From assembly GCF_902686445.1 (NCBI RefSeq), contig NC_062229.1, forward strand, positions 5,117,503-5,181,502: 64,000 nt of DNA, given 5' to 3'. Shown one piece after another: positions 58,201 to 64,000 of the stretch; the first letter of the stretch is position 1, and each line of letters begins with the position of its first letter. The notes beneath the pieces are model-generated. The model searched no databases. It was not told where the DNA came from and was given only the letters and a program-made list of their open reading frames with translations. Source of the stretch: Sciurus carolinensis. Lineage: Eukaryota; Chordata; Mammalia; Rodentia; Sciuridae. Both the position numbers and the translations under genes were made by a program.

Positions 58201-61200
58201 CACCTTTGCAGGTTCTGCCATCTTCCTCCAGCAGGTAGCCACGGGGGCAGGCGCAGAGGAAGCTGCCGTCTGTGTTTTTGCAGAGGAAGGAACACGGCTT
58301 GGAGACCTGGCTGCACTCGTCCACATCTGTGGGGAATGGCAGGGTGTGAGGGGGTCACACGGACATTCCTGGGGGCTGAGGCGGTGGGGTCTCATTCCCA
58401 GCTTCTGGCCACCTAAAATCTGTGGACTTACACAGGAGTTGGTACTTTTCTGTAAAAAGTCAAACAGTGAACAGTCAGCCTTATGTACTTGTGGATTCAA
58501 CCAACTGTGGACTGAAGATTTGGCGGGGGTAGGGGGGTGGAATTGCATCTGTGCTGAACATGTGCAAATTTTCTTATCAGCATTCTCTAAATAACACAGC
58601 ACAGCAACTACGCACTTAGCATTTACCTTGTATTAGTTATTGGGAGCCATCTAGAGATTTAAAGTTACAGGAGGAGGCTGGGGATGCCTTGCCTCGCCTG
58701 TGTGAGAGGCTCTGGGCTCAATATTTATTGCCATAAATAAATTATTAATAAAACCAAACAAATGAAAACTAAAAAAATAAATTAAAAATAAACTATACAG
58801 GAGGATGTGTGTGCAAACACTACCCCATTTTATGTAATAGTCCCGAGAAGCCCCGGTCTTGGAGCCAATCCTCCTTGGATACCAAGGGGCAACTGTATGT
58901 TTGGCTCTGCAGGCCAGGGTCCTAGTCACAACTAGTCAACGCAGCCTTCATTTCAGGAAAGTAGCGGTTAAAGGTAACTAAAAACATGGGCGTGGCTATG
59001 TGCCAAAACAGCTGTTTACAAAATAGTGGAGTGCTGGATTTGGCCCTTGGGTTGCAGTCTGGGGGCCCCTAACTTAGGTGAAAATCCACTACACCATGTA
59101 ACGAAGAGTCTCAGGATGCAAAGTAGCAGGAGGAAACCAGAGGAGGAACATGGCCTGAACAGGGCAAAGCTTTGCTTCTGGTCTCCACTTTCTGGTTTCC
59201 TTAGGCTATGGCTGCCGGTTGGGAAATGAAAAGGGAGTCTTGCAAACTTGAAGGGACACAGGGAAGTGGGGCCAGGGACTATTCACAGGGTCCTAGAAAG
59301 ATGGGGGCCCAGGGACAGGGGGCTGGGGCTCACCCAGGCAGGCAGTGGCAGCCGCATCTGGCGCATACCCAACTTGGCAGTGGCAGCGGAAGGAACCAAT
59401 GCTGTTGATGCATTCACCGTGGGGGCACAGGTGAGCGAGCACGTGACACTCATCCACATCTGGGGACAAAAGGGCAGGGCAGGGGCTGGCGGGCCAGTAG
59501 GGCATGCCTGCTTCCCTTTGCCCACTGTCCTCACCCTAGAGGCAAACCACACATGCATGCGCACACAAAGGCTAACGCATTCTACTCCCACCAGAGCGCA
59601 GACACACAGTCTTGCAACAACCTCAAGGACACCCACCTCGCCCCTCGGCAGTGTAGCCTGAGCCATGGGGGCACAGCTTCCTGTGGGCGGAGGTGCCCGG
59701 CAGAGGACAGAGCTCGCAGTGGGATCCCCAGCCCCGGCCGCCACCGCAACAGCACACGGCCCTGGGCACAGCTTCGCTGCTGCTCGACCGAGCCTGGCAC
59801 GTGGCCTGCAGCACCTCAGAGAAGCAGAGCCCCTGTCGGATGTCTGCAGAGAATGGGTAGGAATGGTGGGCGGAGAATTGTGCCATCCAGGACCCTCCTC
59901 CCTGGGGTGTACGGTGGCTTGGTGCATCTGCACGGCATGAAATATTCCAAGGCACTGTCACTGGACACTGTCACACACCCTCAGTGGGCTGGGACTGGAG
60001 CAGAAGCTACAGACCCACTCAGCGACCACCTGGGGCTGGGTTGCAGAGGGTGGATAGCAAAGGGCGGCGTTCTTTGGCCACAGAGGGAATGGATGACTGA
60101 GAGGCAGCAGGGAGTGCAGGGAACATCAGGAAGGGGACCAGGCATACTGGTGCCCAGGATGGAACAGCAGGGACAATGAGGAAAAATGACATGTAGGGAC
60201 ACATGGGAAGCGGGCACTGGACATGGGGTAAGGAAGAGGAGGCTTCCCAGTTGCTCTTGGAAGTTGGCTTGGGGTCCCCTCACTGAGACAGGGTTTGGGG
60301 GCAAGCTGCATTGTTGGGGGTAAGGTCAGGGATGTCCAGGAAGCAGCTGGATGCACACATCTGGCCTGAAGTTGTGGGGTGGACATCACGCTCAGGGAGG
60401 GGAGAAGAAGGTGGGAACAGGAACAGACAAGTCACCAGGACAGATGCTACTGGGACAGTTACCTGCTGGGTTTAGCTCCCAGGAAGTGGGAAATCCAGGG
60501 AGGGCTCATCCTGGGTCTGTCTGTGGGGCTGGTGGGGTCGTGGGAGACAGGGCGGGAGGGGAGGAGTGGGCTCCTTCAGGATGAAGGGAGTGTGGTCATG
60601 TGTGCACCATGGCTGGGTCCACACTGGCTCAGCAACCCCAGCGCGCCTCTCCAGTTCCCTGACTGCACCCCTGACTCGGGAGCTCCTGCACAGTGGAGGG
60701 ACAGGTGGGGAGTGGCCACAGTCACTTGGTCTACGCCTGATCACACTCACCGTGGCACTCGGTCAGGGTGGGGCTGGCCTGGAAGCCCGGGTCACAGTCG
60801 CACCGGAAGCTGCCCACGGTGTTGACGCAGCGGCCGTTGGTGCAGAGGCTGGGTCGGGAACGGCATTCATCCTCATCTGAGGTGGAGGGATAAAGAAGGC
60901 CAGAGGGGAGGCCACAGTCCCCAGGTCGGCCTCCCCAAGCCCTGGAGCACCCTCCTTGGGTGGGCCCGACCTCTTGCTCTGCCCTCTCCCCCGTACCTAT
61001 GCAGCCCTCCCCAGAGCTGGGCGGGGGCCCCATGCCCGGGGGGCAGATGCACGCAAAGGTGCCGATGAGGTTCTTGCACAACATGCCACGGGCGTGGCAG
61101 TCCTGCAGCCCGTCTGCACACTCGTCCACGTCTGTGGGTGACCAGGGACAGGTGTTGGCCAAAGCCAGGTGGCCCACGACCTGGCCCCAGGCCAGAGGGC

Positions 61201-63593
61201 CTGGGTCCCACACTCCAGCAGCCCCTGCTGGACCAGAATGAGGGCTCTGCAGTTCTTTCCAGAAAGGGAGTCACCAGGCCCCAGCCAACAAGCTCCGGAC
61301 TGCCCCCCAAGCCCCACCTCCCCTGCCCATGCCAGGGGTGCTGGATATGTCAGGGCTTCCTCCCGGCCCCTGAACATGGACTCTGAAACAGCCCTGGAGG
61401 GAGCCAGCCCCAGCCTCAGATCTTCTGCCCTTGACACTATGGACATTTGGGACAACATAGTCCTTTGCGGCAGGGGGCTGGTCTCTGTGCATTGTAGGGT
61501 ATTAGCAGCAGCCCAGTCACTCAATGCCAATTCTTCCCAACCCCTGTTATGACAATAAGAAACTCAGACATGAGCACATGGCCCCTGGGAGGCATGATCT
61601 CTGTGCCCTCTGACCTATGCCATTTAGGGCAGGTCCAGCCTCTGAAGTCCTAGTGGACTCTGGGCCCAGGGATCTGTTCTTCTCCCATTTTAACAGCAAA
61701 ACTACAAAGCTCACAACAGTACAGTCAGAACCACTGGTGTGATAGGGGTGTGTCCCCAAGCTCACCAAGTTGGAAGCTTAATCCCCAAAGTCATATGTCA
61801 ATAGTGTTTGGAGCTGGGACCTCAAGGACAGGATTAGGACTAGATGAAGCCAGGAGAGTGGGGCCTCCATGATGGCATTAGTGGCTTTACAAGGAGAGAG
61901 AGACTCAAGCTAGCACCTTTACTTCCGGCCATGGGGTGCCCTTCCCCCTGTTGTTGTGGGCACAAAGGTCCCCACCAGAGGCCGGCACCGCACTCTTGGG
62001 CTTCCCAGATTCCAGGACATTAGCCAAATCCACTTTTGTTCTTTATCTATTACCTGGTCTGTGGGAATCGGTGTCAGCAGATGAAAGTGAACTAAGACAA
62101 CTATCCCTCCCCAGGAAGCACCCATGCCTGCTCACAGGGCTCAGGTCATAACTGACACACATTGGGGATGAGGAGACCCAGGGTAGGGAGCCTGGGGCCC
62201 TGCCGCTGGGGCCTGTGTGGAGCCCACCTCGGCACATGGCCCCGTCCTCCCGCAGGACATAGCCGTCGGGGCAGGTGCATAGGTAGGAGCCCTCGGTGTT
62301 GTGGCAGCGGAAGGCACAGAGCAGCGGGTTCAGAGAGCACTCATCAATGTCTGTGGAGGTCAGCAGAGGTGTCAGCTAGGTGGAGTCTGCCCACAGGACC
62401 CTCCTCCCTCCCAGGGGCCAGTCCCCAGGCCTGCCCATCGCACATCCCAGGTCCTGGGCAGGCAGCATCGTACCCTCGCAGGTCATCATGGGGCCAGGCT
62501 CAAAGCCATCTGCACAGGCACATTCAAAGCCTCCGATAACGTTGGTACAAGTGCCTTCTCCACAGGGGTGCCCAACTGAGCATTCATCTATGTCTGGTTG
62601 AGGATAAAGGAGCAGTCAGCAACTGCAGAGAGACCCCCATCCTCCACATTCCCGTCTGCCTCCCTGGGGACTGCCACAGACTGGGCAGGGCAAGATCTGC
62701 TGCCCTCTAAGCTAGCTGCAGGGCAAGCCCAGGCGCAGGTTCAAGGAACAGTGCAAAAGCGATGAGCAGCGGGTGAATGAGTGAATGACCAAGTGATGAA
62801 TGAACGGCAAGGAATCAAGTAAGGTCAAGAATGAATAGAAAAATAATGAGAATGGGTGAATGAGTGAATGGGAGAGCAGGTCAATGAACGAAGGAACGAA
62901 CGAACAGTAGGGAAGCAGGTGATTGAGCAAGTGAGTGAAGGACAAGGGAGAGAAGGCTGAAGAAAGTGACAGGGGCCCGCCAGGGCTGGTCACTCACCCA
63001 CACAGCTGATGCCAGTGAAGTCCAGGCTGTAGCCCAAGGGACACTCGCAGCGGAAGGAGCCATCAGTATTGATGCAGACGCCTTTAGCGCAGACGCCAGG
63101 GTTCTCTGCACACTCATTCACATCTGCACGTGGCAAGGGTTGCAGACTGGGCACCCATCACTGTGGGGACCTCAGGCCACCTGTGCATCTGGGAAGGAGC
63201 CTGAGACGGGTATCCAGGCAGAGCTGAGAAGGGCAGGGCTGGGTAGCTCAGGAGAGGCTCTCGGCACCCGGGCGAGGGGCTCACCTTCTCGAGAGTCATC
63301 TGGACCTGGAACTGCCCCGTGGCCAAAGGGGCAGAGCTCCTGAAAGGCAGCTGGGCAGGGAGAGGGTTTCAGAAAGAGCGTCAGAGTCGAGGGCCAGTCA
63401 CAGCCCCCAGGGTCAGAGTGCAGGGTCAGAGCGGACTCACCACTGCCCTCCAGAGGACACAGCTCACAGGGGTCGCCCCAGCCCTCTCCAGGCCTCTTGC
63501 TGCAGCAGCACCGCGTCTTGGTGGTGTTGAAAGCTTTGGGCACCAAGCACTTTCCAGCCTCAAAATGTGTGAAGCAGAAACTCTGCCTTGTGT
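49329..63593 (-). CDS. FBN3: FBN3 (fibrillin-3), last 16 exons, intact
   Basis: Secreted extracellular matrix glycoprotein of microfibrils. The 16 exons join to 2381 coding bases in one frame, about 792 residues plus a split codon. Domains in order: TB6 (63593-63285), five cbEGFs (63123-60751), TB7 (59843-59637), seven cbEGFs (59459-52402), a C-terminal segment with a basic RSRR site (51263-51116), and a 108-residue end piece. Each EGF has six cysteines and each TB eight. Most EGFs start with D-x-D/N-E-C, the calcium-binding signature. Identity as FBN3, not FBN1 or FBN2, rests on the synteny with CCL25/ELAVL1 and the short C-terminus ending RLKVQLQLL. The 5' part lies beyond 64000. Mouse and rat Fbn3 are reported as non-functional; no lesion is seen here. 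Confidence 0.95.
49656..51115 (-). other. FBN3: FBN3 last intron
   Basis: 1.46 kb, no clear repeat, no exon of the family. Confidence 0.8.
51116..51263 (-). CDS. FBN3: FBN3 exon: C-terminal unique segment with furin-type site
   Basis: Acceptor cttgttcag, donor CACCAG|GTGCCA. Encodes [31 protein letters not shown] and [17 protein letters not shown] is a furin-type site (R-x-R-R), matching the site that releases the fibrillin C-terminal propeptide. Confidence 0.95.
51370..51610. repeat. Degenerate TG/CA-rich tract
   Basis: Many tgtg/cacac/acatg runs ('gtgtgcctgtgtgtatg', 'acatgtacatgtgtaaaccc'), continuing patchily to 52310. Both strands read open in places for this reason. Confidence 0.6.
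51628..51985. mobile_element. Tigger/MER2-type MITE
   Basis: 'tgtatccatgagttctgcatcc', 'atctgtactgaacacttacag', 'attattcccttaagcaatacattatagcaac', ending 'ttttggtatccatgggggatccttgaacc'. The copy at 58410-58905 aligns by eye. Confidence 0.75.
52402..52636 (-). CDS. FBN3: FBN3 exon: last two cbEGFs in one exon
   Basis: 235 bases, acceptor tcccacag, donor CAAGG|GTGAGC. Encodes [17 protein letters not shown] ... GGCE then [16 protein letters not shown] ... YFRAGQG. It is open throughout, so no intron separates the two EGFs. As I recall, FBN1 also has a double-length exon here. Confidence 0.96.
52637..54023 (-). other. FBN3: FBN3 intron with short internal repeat
   Basis: 1.4 kb. The phrase 'ccatggtagacatcactaatccac' at about 53680-53705 recurs as 'ccatggcagacatcactaatcaacca' at about 53728-53755, a small tandem duplication. 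No other feature. Confidence 0.7.
54024..54143 (-). CDS. FBN3: FBN3 exon: cbEGF
   Basis: Acceptor tgtctcag, donor GTGG|GTGAGT. Encodes [30 protein letters not shown]. Six cysteines. Confidence 0.96.
54222..54350 (-). CDS. FBN3: FBN3 exon: cbEGF
   Basis: Acceptor ctttgcag, donor GAAG|GTAGAG. Encodes [36 protein letters not shown]. Six cysteines. Confidence 0.96.
54670..54775 (+). mobile_element. Worn ID-type SINE
   Basis: 'tctaactcaggtacagcatatgcttagcc' then 'tgagtcaatcctcagtac' and a (CAAA)n tail. Confidence 0.6.
54870..55235 (+). mobile_element. MaLR-type LTR relic with (TC)n expansion
   Basis: 'ggttgaagtcttgacttctaatggg', 'gatgaagtcagagggtgggacc', 'ggtgcccttataacaac', 'aggtgacacagcaagaaggtggc', 'accaggaagggagc'. 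A pure (TC)n at 55045-55099 sits inside. A possible remaining end ('gtctgtggttattttgctgcagcaacc') is at about 55828-55875, after SINE insertions. Confidence 0.75.
55045..55099. repeat. (TC)n microsatellite
   Basis: About 27 uninterrupted CT units in an FBN3 intron. Confidence 0.95.
55250..55590 (-). mobile_element. (TA)n plus two antisense SINEs
   Basis: (TA)n at 55250-55264, ID SINE at about 55265-55367 (tactggggattgaacccagggcc to gagctatctccccagcc), and a composite SINE at about 55410-55590 (gtactggggattgaacatggg to 'ggtatacaccatgctcagcc'). Confidence 0.85.
56140..56268 (-). mobile_element. ID-type SINE
   Basis: 'ttttagatgttgatagacctttatttt', 'tggtgctgagaatcgaacccaatgcc' to 'actgagccacagccccagc'. 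Confidence 0.8.
56380..56620 (-). mobile_element. hAT-type DNA transposon copy (family B)
   Basis: 'cagttgttagcaaactggggtcctgcagg', 'aaataaagttttataggtacacagccatgc', 'tacagaaagttttctgattcc'. Same family as 14600-14830. Confidence 0.65.
56766..56793. repeat. (CA)n-rich microsatellite
   Basis: 'cacacacacccacacacccacacacacaca'-like run. Confidence 0.85.
57055..57325 (+). mobile_element. hAT-type DNA transposon copy (family B), opposite strand
   Basis: 'gttctgtaaactatttctgtaatgg', 'agcagccacagatgac', 'ccaataaaactttattaataaaagc'. A 29-bp direct repeat (57125-57153, 57166-57194) joined by an A-run sits inside. Confidence 0.6.
57818..57934 (-). CDS. FBN3: FBN3 exon: cbEGF (poor acceptor tract)
   Basis: Donor TTCG|GTGAGT. 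The acceptor is tctctgatgtag, with a purine-broken tract before it. Encodes [33 protein letters not shown]. Six cysteines, frame kept. Confidence 0.93.
58204..58326 (-). CDS. FBN3: FBN3 exon: cbEGF
   Basis: Acceptor cccacag, donor AAAG|GTGACA. Encodes [33 protein letters not shown]. Six cysteines. Confidence 0.96.
58410..58905. mobile_element. Tigger/MER2-type MITE split by a SINE
   Basis: Left part to 58675 ('gtggattcaaccaactgtggactg', 'gcatctgtgctgaacatgtgc'), right part from 58806 ('aaacactaccccattttatg', 'ccttggataccaaggggcaactgtatg'). Confidence 0.75.
58676..58795 (+). mobile_element. ID-derived SINE, shortened, with 10-bp duplication
   Basis: 'ggctggggatgccttgcctcgcctgtgtgagaggc', 'gggctcaatatttattgcc', A-rich tail. 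tacaggagga repeats at 58666-58675 and 58796-58805. Confidence 0.8.
58975..59065 (-). mobile_element. hAT-type DNA transposon fragment (family B)
   Basis: 'catgggcgtggctatgtgccaaaac', 'gtgctggatttggcccttgggttgcagtc'. Confidence 0.6.
59334..59459 (-). CDS. FBN3: FBN3 exon: first cbEGF after TB7
   Basis: Acceptor tccccag, donor CTGG|GTGAGC. Encodes [34 protein letters not shown]. Six cysteines. Confidence 0.96.
59637..59843 (-). CDS. FBN3: FBN3 exon: TB7
   Basis: 207-base exon, acceptor ctctgcag, donor CGAG|GTGGGT. Encodes [16 protein letters not shown], the CCC triplet, [14 protein letters not shown] and KLCPHGSGY: a whole TB domain with eight cysteines. Confidence 0.97.
60751..60876 (-). CDS. 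FBN3: FBN3 exon: cbEGF before TB7
   Basis: Acceptor acctcag, donor CACG|GTGAGT. Encodes [17 protein letters not shown], then [12 protein letters not shown] and TECH. Six cysteines. Confidence 0.96.
60997..61131 (-). CDS. FBN3: FBN3 exon: cbEGF
   Basis: Acceptor acccacag, donor ATAG|GTACGG. Encodes [31 protein letters not shown] and EGCI. Six cysteines. Confidence 0.96.
   Translation of the reverse strand, partial: TWTSVQTGCRTATPVACCARTSSAPLRASAPRAWGPRPALGRAA
61425..61540 (-). mobile_element. hAT-type DNA transposon fragment (family A)
   Basis: 'cactatggacatttgggacaacatagtcc', 'ggctggtctctgtgcattgtagggtattagcagcagcc': the reverse complement of the family seen at 8385, 13358 and 22160. Confidence 0.6.
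61765..62100 (+). mobile_element. MaLR-type LTR relic in FBN3 intron
   Basis: 'aatccccaaagtcatatgtcaatagtg', 'gatggcattagtggc', 'attacctggtctgtgggaatcggtgtcagcag', 'gtgaactaagacaa'. Non-coding. Confidence 0.75.
62228..62350 (-). CDS. FBN3: FBN3 exon: cbEGF
   Basis: Acceptor ctccacag, donor CGAG|GTGGGC. Encodes [16 protein letters not shown] ... [11 protein letters not shown] ... AMCR. Six cysteines. Confidence 0.96.
62474..62593 (-). CDS. FBN3: FBN3 exon: cbEGF
   Basis: Acceptor caaccag, donor GAGG|GTACGA. Encodes [16 protein letters not shown] ... [11 protein letters not shown] ... MMTCE. Six cysteines. Confidence 0.96.
62755..62935. repeat. Degenerate (GAAT)/(GAAC)-type tetranucleotide repeat
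   Basis: Interrupted runs such as 'gggtgaatgagtgaatg' (twice) and 'gaacgaaggaacgaacgaacag' in an FBN3 intron. Confidence 0.75.
62998..63123 (-). CDS. FBN3: FBN3 exon: cbEGF after TB6
   Basis: Acceptor cgtgcag, donor GTGG|GTGAGT. Encodes [12 protein letters not shown] ... [12 protein letters not shown] ... SCV with six cysteines. Confidence 0.96.
63285..63350 (-). CDS. FBN3: FBN3 exon: TB6 end
   Basis: 66-base exon, acceptor ctgcccag, donor GAAG|GTGAGC. Encodes [16 protein letters not shown] then PDDSRE: the eighth cysteine and the linker to the next EGF. Confidence 0.94.
63441..63593 (-). CDS. FBN3: FBN3 exon: TB6 first part
   Basis: Acceptor ctcccacag, donor AGTG|GTGAGT. Encodes [36 protein letters not shown] and CELCPLEGS: seven of the eight TB cysteines, including the CCC triplet. 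NTT is a potential N-glycosylation site. Confidence 0.97.
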
Positions 63594-64000
63594 CTGTGGG
63601 AGAGGGTAGGCCGTTTGCGTGTTAAGGTGATAAAACCATCATTCCGCACACCTGTGCACTCCCCTCCTCCACCCCAGTCCATGAATTAGCAGAGGCAGGC
63701 GTACTAGCAACCAATCAGAACACATCACGCCCCCTGGTCACGGTGATTGGCTCAGGAATGAACACGTGATCCACCCTGGGCCAATGGGGATCAACCCTGG
63801 GACTTTGGCAGGATAGCCCTGAATCCCAGCAATGTTCTAATCTACTTCATGGCTGTTGGGTGTCCCTGCACCTGGAAGAACGGACAAACTTGTCTTGATG
63901 TTACTGAATCAGAAGCCCCTTCCTCAAGAGGTAAAGAAACTGATTACCGAGAGTGGGGGGAACCTTGACTTCAGACCTCAAACCCCTAGACCTCGACTCC

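Noticed and set aside
59283..59933. 216-codon minus-strand ORF across FBN3
   Set aside because: It is a shadow frame spanning two real exons and the intron between them; the fibrillin frame is a different one.

Overview
This is mammalian nuclear DNA, most likely from a squirrel-family rodent (Sciuridae: squirrel, ground squirrel or marmot). The evidence is a dense load of tRNA-Ala-derived ID-type SINEs, alone or fused to B1-like bodies, with the head 'gctggggatgtggctcagtgg' in one orientation and 'ggattgaacccagggcc' in the other. There are also young L1 tails, MaLR LTRs, MIRs and old DNA transposons. The species call is inference; the gene calls rest on exon translations that match known families and on splice sites that keep frame.

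Three genes are present, in the order seen on human 19p13.2: ELAVL1 (minus), CCL25 (plus), FBN3 (minus). Positions 1-23.4 kb hold the 5' half of ELAVL1 (HuR): a CpG-island promoter with a non-coding first exon near 23.2-23.4 kb, the ATG exon at 11185-11372, the next coding exon at 686-789, and two repeat-rich introns of about 12 and 10 kb. The rest of the gene lies beyond the left edge.

Positions 23.7-42.4 kb are intergenic. I found no convincing exon there. The stretch is filled by LTRs, L1 pieces (one pair nested), SINEs, a diverged 220-bp duplicated segment and a GC-box-rich patch at 40.6-41.2 kb. From 42.4 to 47.06 kb lies a complete CCL25 (TECK) gene: TATA box, 5' UTR exon, four coding exons giving 145 residues, a 3' UTR exon and a poly(A) signal. 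Its C-terminus appears altered by a small deletion near the stop.

From 48.8 kb to the right edge lie the last 16 exons of FBN3 on the minus strand. They cover two TB domains, 12 calcium-binding EGF domains, a furin-type site and the C-terminal propeptide region (asprosin/placensin position). All joins keep frame across 2381 coding bases, with every expected cysteine present. FBN3 is reported as non-functional in mouse and rat, so an intact copy in a rodent is the most interesting biology here. CCL25 and FBN3 converge, with about 1.7 kb between their 3' ends. I found no prokaryotic system, CRISPR array, operon or functional tRNA/rRNA gene.
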